From Pelagibacteraceae bacterium AG-464-B04 (GTDB taxonomy: Bacteria; Pseudomonadota; Alphaproteobacteria; Pelagibacterales; Pelagibacteraceae): 33,359 bases of DNA. Shown here one piece after another: positions 17,222 to 25,060 of the stretch. The notes beneath the pieces were generated by a model that ran no database searches, was not told where the DNA came from, and worked only from the letters and a program-made list of their open reading frames with translations. The translations under genes were made by a program, and so were the position numbers. Positions within the stretch are counted from its first letter, which is position 1, and each line of letters starts with the position of its first letter. Location: contig QCRZ01000011.1 of assembly GCA_003209225.1 (NCBI GenBank), forward strand, positions 1 to 33,359. Direction: 5' to 3'.

Positions 17222-19051
17222 TTAAATAGTTTGAGAGTTATTTTTGGACATTTTTTTTCTCTCATGGTGATCCAGGTACTTTTTTCGAAGTCTTAAATGC
17301 TTAGGAGTTACTTCTAAAACTTCATCTTCATTGATATATGCCATTTTTTCTTCAAGACTCATTCGGCGCGGAGGTGTTAATACTACGTTTTCATCAGTTC
17401 CCTGAGTTCTCATATTCGTTAATTTTTTTCCTTTTAAAAAATTTACTTCTAAATCATTATCTCTAGTATGTTCTCCACAAATCATTCCTTTATATACTTC
17501 TGTATTATGACCAATAAACATTTCACCTCTATCTTGAAGATTAAATATTGCAAAAGCTACTGCTGGTCCTGTTTCCATAGAAATTAGAGCTCCATTTATC
17601 CTTCCCGTAATTCCTGATCTAAAAGATCCATAAGAATGAAAAGTTCTATTCATTACGCCAGTACCACGGGTTTGTGTCATGAATCTTGACTGATATCCTA
17701 TTAACCCTCTTGAGGCCGCATGAAAAATTAAACGTTTTTTACCAGCTCCAGCATCTATCATATTAATCATTTCAGCTTTACGTTTATTCATATTGTCTAT
17801 AATTTTAGAAGCAAATTCAGCATCTAAATCTATTGTAACTTCTTCTATTGGCTCTGTTTTATTTCCATTATCATCTTTTTTGAAAATAACTTTGGGACGA
17901 GAAACTGTAAGTTCAAAGCCTTCTCTTCTCATTGTTTCAACTAAAACTCCTAATTGTAACTCTCCACGGCCACTGATTTCAAAAGAATCTTTATTTGTAT
18001 TTTCAGAAAAAGTTATACCAACATTATTTTCGTCTTCAGCTAACAAACGCTCTCTAATTTGAGTAGAAGTTAGTTTAGTTCCATCAATTCCAGCTAAAGG
18101 AGAGGAGTTTACACTTATATTTATTGACATAGTAGGAGGATCAATCGGAGTGCTTGGTAAAGGTGTTTCAACATTAAGATCACAAATAGTATCTGAAACA
18201 GTGGCTTTAGTTAGTCCTGCAATAATTACAATATCTCCAGCTACAACTTTTTCAACAGGAACTTTTTTTGTTCCTTCAAATCTCAACAATTTAGTCAATC
18301 TACCAACGTCAACTTTTTGACCATCTAAATTAATAGCTTTAACATTTTCATTAATATGAGCTGTTCCTTGGCCAACGCGACCTACCAAGCATCTTCCCAA
18401 AAAGCTATCAGCATACAAAAGGGTAGTTAGCATGGCAAAAGGTTTTTCTATTTCAACTTTTGGAGGAGGAACATGTTTTAAAATTAAATCTAATAAAGTA
18501 TGTAAATTTTCTCTTGGTTGATCTAATTCTTTTACAGCCCATCCATCACGTCCTGAAGCATAAAGAATAGGAAAATCTAATTGTTCATCAGTTGCCCCAA
18601 GTGCAACGAACAAATCAAAAACTTCATCAATAACTTCTTTTGGTCTAGAGTCAGACCTGTCAATTTTATTTATAATTACTATTGGTCTGAGGCCTTGTGC
18701 TAAAGCTTTTTTCATTACAAAACTAGTGCCAGGAAGACATCCTTCAGCAGCATCTGTTAGCAAAATAACACCATCTGCCATATCAAGTACCCGCTCTACT
18801 TCACTTGAAAAATCTGAATGACCTGGTGTATCAATAATATTAATTTTTGTATCTTTCCATTTTATAGAAGCAGGTTTTGCAAGAATTGTAATCCCACGCT
18901 CTTTTTCAAGGTCACCACTATCCATAACTCTTTCTTCAACTTCTTGATTATCTCTCCATAATCCACTTTGTTTCATAATGGAATCAATCAAAGTAGTTTT
19001 TCCATGATCAACATGGGCAACTATAGCTATGTTTCTAATATTTCTAGACAT
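17222..19051 (-). CDS. typA: Ribosome-associated GTPase TypA/BipA
   Basis: Translational GTPase of the EF-G-related superfamily (609 aa, normal length), associated with ribosome assembly and stress or cold adaptation. The G motifs are clear: AHVDHGKTTL (G1), RGITILAK (G2), DTPGHSDF (G3) and NKIDRSDSRP (G4). The TypA-specific C-terminal region contains RGTGVMNRTFHSYG, EHTRDNDLEVN and KLTNMRTQGTDENVVLTPPRRMSLE. It is probably the first gene of a three-gene minus-strand operon. An imperfect inverted repeat lies directly before its start codon. Confidence 0.97.
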   Translation of the reverse strand: MSRNIRNIAIVAHVDHGKTTLIDSIMKQSGLWRDNQEVEERVMDSGDLEKERGITILAKPASIKWKDTKINIIDTPGHSDFSSEVERVLDMADGVILLTDAAEGCLPGTSFVMKKALAQGLRPIVIINKIDRSDSRPKEVIDEVFDLFVALGATDEQLDFPILYASGRDGWAVKELDQPRENLHTLLDLILKHVPPPKVEIEKPFAMLTTLLYADSFLGRCLVGRVGQGTAHINENVKAINLDGQKVDVGRLTKLLRFEGTKKVPVEKVVAGDIVIIAGLTKATVSDTICDLNVETPLPSTPIDPPTMSINISVNSSPLAGIDGTKLTSTQIRERLLAEDENNVGITFSENTNKDSFEISGRGELQLGVLVETMRREGFELTVSRPKVIFKKDDNGNKTEPIEEVTIDLDAEFASKIIDNMNKRKAEMINMIDAGAGKKRLIFHAASRGLIGYQSRFMTQTRGTGVMNRTFHSYGSFRSGITGRINGALISMETGPAVAFAIFNLQDRGEMFIGHNTEVYKGMICGEHTRDNDLEVNFLKGKKLTNMRTQGTDENVVLTPPRRMSLEEKMAYINEDEVLEVTPKHLRLRKKYLDHHERKKMSKNNSQTI

Positions 19052-19053
19052 TA

Positions 19054-19096
19054 TAATCGGTTCTTATAGCTTAATTTTAAAAATAAGGAACGATTA
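19054..19096. repeat. Imperfect inverted repeat before typA
   Basis: TAATCGGTTCTTAT (19054-19067) and ATAAGGAACGATTA (19083-19096) are inverted copies agreeing at 12 of 14 positions, with a 15-bp AT-rich spacer. The element starts 3 bp from the typA start codon, inside its 5' leader. It could be an operator or an RNA stem over the typA translation start. The remaining gap to the aldehyde dehydrogenase gene (19097-19200) is AT-rich divergent promoter DNA; the only other thing I see in it is AAAGGA, the aldehyde dehydrogenase ribosome-binding site. Confidence 0.45.
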
Positions 19097-19200
19097 AATT
19101 GGATCATTTTTTCTTATTTAAGGTACTATTTTAACAAAAATATTAATTAAATTTGCTCCTATTTGTTTGCAAAATTTAAAAGAAAGGATAGTTTTATAGC

Positions 19201-20637
19201 ATGCTTAATAAAAAAAATTTTTATATTAATGGACAGTGGGTTGCCTCAAAAAACTCAAAAGAAATTCAAGTAATAGATCCTGCAACTGAGAAAAATTGTG
19301 CAGTTATATCGTTAGGAGGCACTGATGATGTTAATGCAGCGGTTGTTGCTGCAAAAAAAGCTTTTGAAAGTTGGGGATTTTCATCAAAAGAAGAAAGAGT
19401 TGAATTGTTAGAAAAACTTTATGTAGTTTACAAAAAAAGATGGGCTGAAATAGCAGAAGCTATTACTTTAGAAATGGGTGCTCCAAAAGACTTTTCATCA
19501 CAACTTCAAACAGGAACTGGTGCAAGTCATATAAAATCTTTTACTGGATATTTAAAAGAATTTAAATTTGAGAAAATACTTGGTGAGCATGCAAAAAACC
19601 AAAATATTTTATATGAACCAAAAGGAGTTTGTGCACTAATTACTCCTTGGAATTGGCCAATGAACCAGGTTTGTCTAAAAGTAATACCGGCACTTGCAGC
19701 CGGTTGTACGATGATATTAAAACCATCAGAATTAGCACCTTTATCATCCATGATACTTGCTGAAATGATCGATGAAGTAAAATTTCCAGCTGGAGTTTTT
19801 AATTTAGTAAACGGCGATGGAGCGACGACAGGCAATGCTCTTACTAGTCATCCAGATGTAAACATGATTTCATTTACAGGATCTACTAGAGCAGGTGCTT
19901 TAATTTCTCAAAATGCAGCAAAGGACTTTAAAAGAATAAGTCTAGAGTTAGGGGGAAAAGGGGCAAACATTATATTCAAAGATGCAGACCCTGAGGCCGT
20001 TGAAAGAGGAGCTTTAAGATGTTTTAGAAACTCTGGACAATCTTGTAATGCTCCGACAAGAATGTTGGTTGAAAAATCAATGTATAGCGAAGCTGTAGAA
20101 AGAGTAAAAAATTTTGCTAATAAAACAAAAGTTGATTTACCAGAAAAAGAAGGTGATCATATTGGTCCGGTAATCTCCGAGACTCAATATAATAAAATTC
20201 AAACATTAATTAAAAAAGGAATAGAAGAGGGGGCAAAATTGGTTGCCGGAGGGGCTGGAAAACCAGAGGGTTTAGAAAAAGGTTATTTTGTTAAGCCCAC
20301 AGCTTTTGCTGATGTTAACAATCAAATGGAAATTGCTAGAACAGAAATCTTTGGACCTGTTTTGTCAATTATTCCTTTTGAAACAGAAGAAGAGGCAATC
20401 AAAATTGCAAATGATACACCTTATGGTCTTACAAATTATATTCAAACCCAAGACCAGAAAAAAGCAAATAGAGTTGCAAGAAAATTAAGATCAGGAATGG
20501 TTGATGTTAACGGCGCAGGCATAGCAGTCGATGCTCCATTTGGAGGTTACAAACATTCTGGGATTGGCCGTGAAGCTGGTGCTATCGGAATAGAAGAATT
20601 TTTAGAAGTCAAAACAGTTGGTGGCTGGAACGACTAA
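19201..20637 (+). CDS. NAD(P)-dependent aldehyde dehydrogenase, substrate unknown
   Basis: Aldehyde dehydrogenase superfamily protein, 478 aa. The substrate-tunnel asparagine motif is TPWNWPMNQVCLKVIPALAAGCTMILKPSE, the cofactor-binding motif is FTGSTRAG, the catalytic glutamate is in SLELGGKGAN, and the catalytic cysteine is in NSGQSCNAPTRM. EIFGPVLSIIPF and PFGGYKHSGIGREAG are also typical. The sequence does not let me separate betaine-aldehyde, gamma-aminobutyraldehyde and other aldehyde substrates. It is a monocistronic plus-strand gene facing a DUF2061 gene, with AAAGGA upstream. A role in oxidising aldehydes from nearby osmolyte or polyamine breakdown is plausible but not shown. Confidence 0.92.
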   Translation: MLNKKNFYINGQWVASKNSKEIQVIDPATEKNCAVISLGGTDDVNAAVVAAKKAFESWGFSSKEERVELLEKLYVVYKKRWAEIAEAITLEMGAPKDFSSQLQTGTGASHIKSFTGYLKEFKFEKILGEHAKNQNILYEPKGVCALITPWNWPMNQVCLKVIPALAAGCTMILKPSELAPLSSMILAEMIDEVKFPAGVFNLVNGDGATTGNALTSHPDVNMISFTGSTRAGALISQNAAKDFKRISLELGGKGANIIFKDADPEAVERGALRCFRNSGQSCNAPTRMLVEKSMYSEAVERVKNFANKTKVDLPEKEGDHIGPVISETQYNKIQTLIKKGIEEGAKLVAGGAGKPEGLEKGYFVKPTAFADVNNQMEIARTEIFGPVLSIIPFETEEEAIKIANDTPYGLTNYIQTQDQKKANRVARKLRSGMVDVNGAGIAVDAPFGGYKHSGIGREAGAIGIEEFLEVKTVGGWND

Positions 20638-20643
20638 CTAATT

Positions 20644-20841
20644 TTACCTTTTATTTTTAATAATTTTATTCCAAGCTAGTTCATATAAAATATAAACAAA
20701 AACGCTCACAACAACTAATACTATACTAAAAGTTAGCGATCTCACCCAACTACCAAACCATATATAAGATAGTATTGAAATCCATGATAAACCTATAATT
20801 TGCCAAATAATTGCTTTGTAAAATAATTCTTTCTTATCCAT
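20644..20841 (-). CDS. Small DUF2061-family membrane protein
   Basis: A 65-aa protein with two hydrophobic helices (IIWQIIGLSWISILSYIWFG and LTFSIVLVVVSVFVYILYELAW). The pattern 'KA..W..iG...t...y.wtG....a...........vlY..yE.aWn.i' matches DUF2061, whose function is unknown. An excellent Shine-Dalgarno (AAAGGAG, 6 nt before ATG on the minus strand) supports the start and shows this is a real gene. It converges on the aldehyde dehydrogenase with 6 nt between stops. Confidence 0.8.
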   Translation of the reverse strand: MDKKELFYKAIIWQIIGLSWISILSYIWFGSWVRSLTFSIVLVVVSVFVYILYELAWNKIIKNKR

Positions 20842-20894
20842 AAAAACTCCTTTTTAATTTTTAAATAACGTCTAAAAAATAAAAGGATTTTTTA

Positions 20895-20969
20895 TTGATC
20901 GGTACTGTAGATAGCTTTAACGAAGAGAGAGCAATTCCAATTATGATGGAAGTTAAATATCATTGCTAA
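20895..20969 (+). CDS. Possible 24-aa small ORF
   Basis: In the 148-bp gap between the DUF2061 gene and the FrhB-like gene there is a short frame, TTG to TAA, encoding (M)IGTVDSFNEERAIPIMMEVKYHC. An AAAAGGA Shine-Dalgarno lies 7 nt before the TTG. The base composition is richer in G and C than the surrounding spacer. It matches nothing I know. It could be a genuine microprotein, the remnant of a larger gene, or chance. Confidence 0.25.
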   Translation: MIGTVDSFNEERAIPIMMEVKYHC

Positions 20970-20989
20970 AATTAGAATTGATTTATTGC

Positions 20990-22219
20990 TCATGCTTTAA
21001 TTTTTTTTATTCTACTCCCTACACCATACTCTTCTTTTTTATTAAAATCTTTACTATTTAATTTAGAAAGTTCTTTAATTCTAAGGCCATTAGTATCTAT
21101 AGTAGGTGAGCCATTTTTTATCATTCCTTGATGTCTAGAATACACTGCTTTCTTTTTATTAACCTGATGGGGTTGGAAATCATCAATATCTTCTATTTTT
21201 AATTTATCTCCAATATGAATAAAACCAGCTTTGGCTGCGTCATTCATCAAATCTAATCCTTTTTTTGTTCTAATAATTGCGGCGTTGAAACCTTCATCTT
21301 CTCCTTTAGGTGAACCACCTCTCCAAGTATCCAAAGCAGCTACGTCTGCGCTTTCACCAATGGCGTCGGGACATATTTTACATCTGAAAGGAACTCTCCA
21401 TGTAGATTCTTCTCCCCAAAAAGAATTATATTCTCTATCATATTCACGGCCATCTTTTGTTTTGATGTACATTCTGCCAGGATTTCCAAATCCTCTATAT
21501 CTAAAGATAGACAATTCATCTTCTTTAACCTTAAAGCTTTCAATAAAATCTTGCGCTTTTGTAAATTCTGCAAAGCCTCCACAGACTAAGGTTAGCAAAT
21601 ATTTACAAAGTTCGTTTACTCTAGAATCAGTTTTAGATAGCAGTCTGATTGCACTGATATCACAAGGTTTACCAACAAAAGCAAAAGGTTGGTTTAAATC
21701 AAGCGCTTCATGAAATCTGTCCAAAGGTGCTGCGGGTCCATACCTTGATCTACTTTCACCGCCTAAAAGTTCTTCTTTATTATAACTAAATTTACACAAA
21801 CTACGCATCGGTTTTTTTGGATCAGCAGCTGTATGCATAATAAATTTAACTTTTTTAGATTCGAGCAAGTAAATGGATAAGCCATTGAGCAAACCACCTG
21901 TCGAACTTTCAAATCTTATTTTTTTATCAGTAGACCAGGTATAACAAAGAGATAAATAATAACCCCAAACAAGATTATGTTTAGTACTTTGATCAACGTT
22001 TTCTTTTGGAAGACCCTCAACAATCGTGCCAGGACAAACATTACGTATTTTTTCAAATATTTCTGGTGTAATTTTACTGATTTCCTTTGGTTCAAGTCTT
22101 CCCTTTGAGGTCATAGAAATTTCAATTTTATCTTTCCCAGTAATACTTTGACAAAGGCCACAACCAATGCAAAGACCATTATCAACTATATCTGACAGTT
22201 GATTTACTGAACGATTCAT
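20990..22219 (-). CDS. FrhB/FdhB-family iron-sulfur flavoprotein
   Basis: A 409-aa protein of the coenzyme F420 hydrogenase/dehydrogenase beta-subunit family, which combines FAD and 4Fe-4S clusters for electron transfer between ferredoxin-like carriers and a small-molecule acceptor. The N-terminal cluster motif is CIGCGLC (about residues 17-23). The family core is visible in IRFESSTGGLLNGLSIYLLE, SRYGPAAPL, FVGKPCDISAIRLL and VCGGFAE. The second cluster region is VPFRCKICPDAIGESADVAALDTWRGG. Bacterial members often do not use F420. It is the last gene of the five-gene operon led by the Rieske oxygenase and could be its electron donor, or could reduce a pathway intermediate. Both roles are inference. 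Confidence 0.85.
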   Translation of the reverse strand: MNRSVNQLSDIVDNGLCIGCGLCQSITGKDKIEISMTSKGRLEPKEISKITPEIFEKIRNVCPGTIVEGLPKENVDQSTKHNLVWGYYLSLCYTWSTDKKIRFESSTGGLLNGLSIYLLESKKVKFIMHTAADPKKPMRSLCKFSYNKEELLGGESRSRYGPAAPLDRFHEALDLNQPFAFVGKPCDISAIRLLSKTDSRVNELCKYLLTLVCGGFAEFTKAQDFIESFKVKEDELSIFRYRGFGNPGRMYIKTKDGREYDREYNSFWGEESTWRVPFRCKICPDAIGESADVAALDTWRGGSPKGEDEGFNAAIIRTKKGLDLMNDAAKAGFIHIGDKLKIEDIDDFQPHQVNKKKAVYSRHQGMIKNGSPTIDTNGLRIKELSKLNSKDFNKKEEYGVGSRIKKIKA

Positions 22220-22225
22220 TAAAAA

Positions 22226-22963
22226 TTAATTTTTATAAGACGGATCAATTTTTTCACACTTACGCTTTAATGCGGGCCATTCATTTATTCCAGGTGCAAA
22301 AGCTTCATATTGTTTTTGAGATTGTTCCCAAAAAGTTTTTTCTGCATAATCCAATTTGAGACCAGAACCTTGTGCATTGACTGCAACTTCACACATGCGG
22401 ATTGCATAATACATATTCATAAAAGCTTCTCCTGCAGTTTCGCCCACAGTAAGCAATCCATGATTACGCATAATTAAAACTTTATTGTCACCAAGATGTT
22501 TCGCAATTCTATGTCTTTCATCAATATCAACTGAAAGACCTTCCCAATCATGATAGCCAACTTTACCATAAAGCATTGAAGAATCTTGAACTAAGTGAGG
22601 TATACCATCTTTAAGTGCTGTAGCTGCAAGTGCAGTCGGTGGGTGAGTATGAAATACAAATTTATTTTTTGGATGGTTTAAATGAACCGCACTATGAATA
22701 ACAAATCCCGCAGTATTAACATCTGAAGGACCCTCTATAACTTTACCGTTTTCATCTACTTTAATAAGATTTGATGCTGTTACCTCTTCGTACAAAAGTC
22801 CAAAACGATGCATAAAAAAAGTGTGATCAGTACCAGGAGTTCTAGCTGTTATATGATTCCACACAGTATCATCCCACCCCATCATGTGAGTAAGACGATA
22901 CATGGCAGCAAGATCAACCCTTACTTCCCATTCTTCAGCACTAATATCGTTTCGTATATTCAT
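22226..22963 (-). CDS. Class II aldolase/adducin-fold protein
   Basis: A 245-aa protein of the class II aldolase/adducin head domain family. Zinc-binding histidines are visible in FHTHPPTALAA (H-x-H) and RNHGLLTVGETAGEAF. At the position where fuculose-phosphate aldolase has its catalytic glutamate (PSSE...) this protein has PSDVNTAGFVIHSAVH, with no acidic residue aligned, as in the adducin-like branch. A retro-aldol reaction on a phosphorylated sugar is therefore unlikely; lyase, decarboxylase or other metal-dependent chemistry is possible. It is separated from its operon neighbours by 2 and 6 nt. Confidence 0.87.
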   Translation of the reverse strand: MNIRNDISAEEWEVRVDLAAMYRLTHMMGWDDTVWNHITARTPGTDHTFFMHRFGLLYEEVTASNLIKVDENGKVIEGPSDVNTAGFVIHSAVHLNHPKNKFVFHTHPPTALAATALKDGIPHLVQDSSMLYGKVGYHDWEGLSVDIDERHRIAKHLGDNKVLIMRNHGLLTVGETAGEAFMNMYYAIRMCEVAVNAQGSGLKLDYAEKTFWEQSQKQYEAFAPGINEWPALKRKCEKIDPSYKN

Positions 22964-22965
22964 GT

Positions 22966-23817
22966 TTAGTCAGCTAAGCCGTCTGGTCTAGCTTTATTTC
23001 TTTCTATATGAATTGGTAATACTTTTCCATATATAGCTTTTGAATGTTCAGGAGTATTTACTCTCCAAGGATCCAAAACATAAGCCGGTATACAAAGGTA
23101 TCTGGAATGATTTCCTTCTATTTTTGTAACACGATGAAGTGTAAATCGTCCTTTAAATATTTGAAGGTCACCTGGTTCTAATTTTAATTGACGAACTCTT
23201 TTACGGTCTCCATCAAGTACTTTTTTAACTTCTTCCAAATTTTCATTTCCTGGTTCGCGTATGTTTGGGCAATATTCAAATATTCCACCTTTCTCAGGTT
23301 TTTGTATCATGAAACTTAAAGTAAACTCACAACTATCGAAATGCCATGGAAGAATACCGTCTGGTTTCATAACATTATAAGCGTGACAAGCTAAAGGATC
23401 GGCCCATCGATAAATTGGCGACATTCCAAGACAAGCGGACACAAAATTTAAAAGTTCATCTTGTTCATAAAGAAATTTCATCTCTGAATCTTTTGGAAAA
23501 ACATCCGAGTTTAAATATCCATTATAACGATCCATAAATATTCTTTTTGGATGATCTTTAGGTAAGGAAGGATCGTCTTTTGAATATAAATATGCGTTTA
23601 TATTTTGTTTTGACATATAAACTTCATCGAGTTGTTTTTCTAACTCTGTATTCATTATTTTTAAAGAATTGGGTAAAATAAAATTAGGAATAGTAACACA
23701 ACTAAACTGATCTAAATCACTTTTACATTTTTTTATTAATTCTTTTATTGATGGAGAATTTAAATCTTGGATTGGATATTTTTTAAGATCGACAATAGTT
23801 TCTAATCTATTATTCAT
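22966..23817 (-). CDS. Fe(II)/2-oxoglutarate-dependent oxygenase (phytanoyl-CoA hydroxylase-like)
   Basis: A 283-aa putative non-haem iron oxygenase. The iron-binding facial triad is visible: H-x-D in WHFDSCEFTLSFMIQ and the distal histidine in LHRVTKIEGNHSRY, where the arginine 11 residues later would bind the 2-oxoglutarate carboxylate. The retained aspartate argues for hydroxylation rather than halogenation. The supporting core is LKLEPGDLQIFKGRFTLHRV. The substrate is unknown. It sits between the class II aldolase-fold gene (2 nt) and the M24 gene (6 nt), so it should act on the same compound as its operon partners. Confidence 0.85.
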   Translation of the reverse strand: MNNRLETIVDLKKYPIQDLNSPSIKELIKKCKSDLDQFSCVTIPNFILPNSLKIMNTELEKQLDEVYMSKQNINAYLYSKDDPSLPKDHPKRIFMDRYNGYLNSDVFPKDSEMKFLYEQDELLNFVSACLGMSPIYRWADPLACHAYNVMKPDGILPWHFDSCEFTLSFMIQKPEKGGIFEYCPNIREPGNENLEEVKKVLDGDRKRVRQLKLEPGDLQIFKGRFTLHRVTKIEGNHSRYLCIPAYVLDPWRVNTPEHSKAIYGKVLPIHIERNKARPDGLAD

Positions 23818-23823
23818 TTTTAA

Positions 23824-25059
23824 TTACAAATCTTCTAATGGATGATGAGACATTAACTCAAGTCCATTTTCGCCAACTAAATATTGTTGTTCTAGTTTTA
23901 CTCCTTCTTTACCACTGACTTTTCCGATGTAAGATTCAACTGTAATAGTCATATTTTTTTCAAAACAACCTTCTCTTTGACCACCATCAGTTGGGTATCT
24001 TATCATTGGCCATTCATCACAAAGACCGATTCCGTGAACCATACATGAATATCTATTTCCATAATATTCTTCTGGAAGTTTCCATGATTTTTCAGTGAAT
24101 TCTTTAAAAGACGTTCCAGGTTTTATTAATCTAGAATTATGGTTTATATGTTCAACAGCCATTAAATATAATTTTTTCTGCTCTTCATTAAATTTGTGGC
24201 TTTCAACAAAAGAACGAGAAATATCTGCACAATAACCGTAAGGGCCAACCATATCAGTATCAAAAGATACCATTTCTCCACTTTGAATAATTTTGTTGCT
24301 ACTTTCTTGCATCCAAGGATTTGTTCTTTGACCTGAAGATAAAATTCTGCATTCAATCCATTCACCACCATGTTCAATATTAGTTTTGTGTAAGATCGAC
24401 CAAAGCTCGTCTTCAGTCATTCCTGCTTTTAATTCTTCTCTCATTTTGTTAATGCCAATTTCGCAAACCTCAATTGCAGCTTTCATGCATTTTAGCTCAT
24501 CTGGTGATTTAATGACTCTAGCTTGTTCAAGAACCAATTTAGCATCAACTACCTCAATTCCTACATTATTCAAAGCTGTTACAGCAGGACCATTAACAAC
24601 ATCAATCGCTATTTTTCTATTTTTAAAGAATGAATTAGATAAATCTTTAATTTCATTAATCCATTTTTTCAATTGGGTTCCCGCTTGATCTCCATTACTA
24701 AAATAATCCCAAGTTATTGCAGGCCTTATTTCATCAATCAAATTTAAGTGTTTAGATAATCCCTCACAATTAAAATATTCATAAAGAATTATAGGTCCGT
24801 TAACAGGCACAAAACAATAACGAGTTAAATTATGCATATTATAAACGCTCATGTTAACCGTATCTAGTGCATATCTAACATTAACAGGGTCAAATAATAT
24901 ACAAGCTTCAAGATTATTTTTTTCTAACTCTTTTTTTACTCTATCTAATCTATAAGATCTAAGTTTAGTAAAATCTATTTCATCTTCTTTTAATCTTTTC
25001 TTTGTTATAAAATTTGAAAGAGGTTTTGTATTCGGGGAAATTTTTCTTTTAAACTTCAT
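23824..25059 (-). CDS. M24 metallopeptidase-fold enzyme resembling DddP/creatinase
   Basis: A 411-aa protein of the M24 pita-bread fold with the creatinase-type N-terminal domain. Metal ligands can be read as Asp residues in FDTDMVGPYGYCADISR, the His in VHGIGLCDEWP, and Glu residues in TVESYIG and KLEQQ. The DTD arrangement, GGEWIECRILSSGQRTNPWMQES, and the aspartate six residues after the metal His in HGIGLCD resemble the DMSP lyase DddP more than ordinary Xaa-Pro peptidases. From memory, that aspartate corresponds to the DddP catalytic base. Related M24 enzymes include creatinase and ectoine hydrolase, so cleavage of a C-N or C-S bond in an osmolyte is plausible. Operon context (Rieske oxygenase 1 nt upstream) argues against simple peptide processing. 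True DddP activity is unproven. Confidence 0.8.
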   Translation of the reverse strand: MKFKRKISPNTKPLSNFITKKRLKEDEIDFTKLRSYRLDRVKKELEKNNLEACILFDPVNVRYALDTVNMSVYNMHNLTRYCFVPVNGPIILYEYFNCEGLSKHLNLIDEIRPAITWDYFSNGDQAGTQLKKWINEIKDLSNSFFKNRKIAIDVVNGPAVTALNNVGIEVVDAKLVLEQARVIKSPDELKCMKAAIEVCEIGINKMREELKAGMTEDELWSILHKTNIEHGGEWIECRILSSGQRTNPWMQESSNKIIQSGEMVSFDTDMVGPYGYCADISRSFVESHKFNEEQKKLYLMAVEHINHNSRLIKPGTSFKEFTEKSWKLPEEYYGNRYSCMVHGIGLCDEWPMIRYPTDGGQREGCFEKNMTITVESYIGKVSGKEGVKLEQQYLVGENGLELMSHHPLEDL

Positions 25060-25060
25060 A

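Noticed and set aside
21231-21713. 160-aa plus-strand ORF opposite the FrhB-like gene
   Set aside because: It is the antisense shadow of a well-supported coding sequence, with serine- and leucine-rich composition typical of such shadows.
22966-23817. Amino-acid halogenase related to BesD
   Set aside because: Halogenases replace the facial-triad Asp with Gly or Ala; here H-x-D is intact (HFD), favouring hydroxylation.
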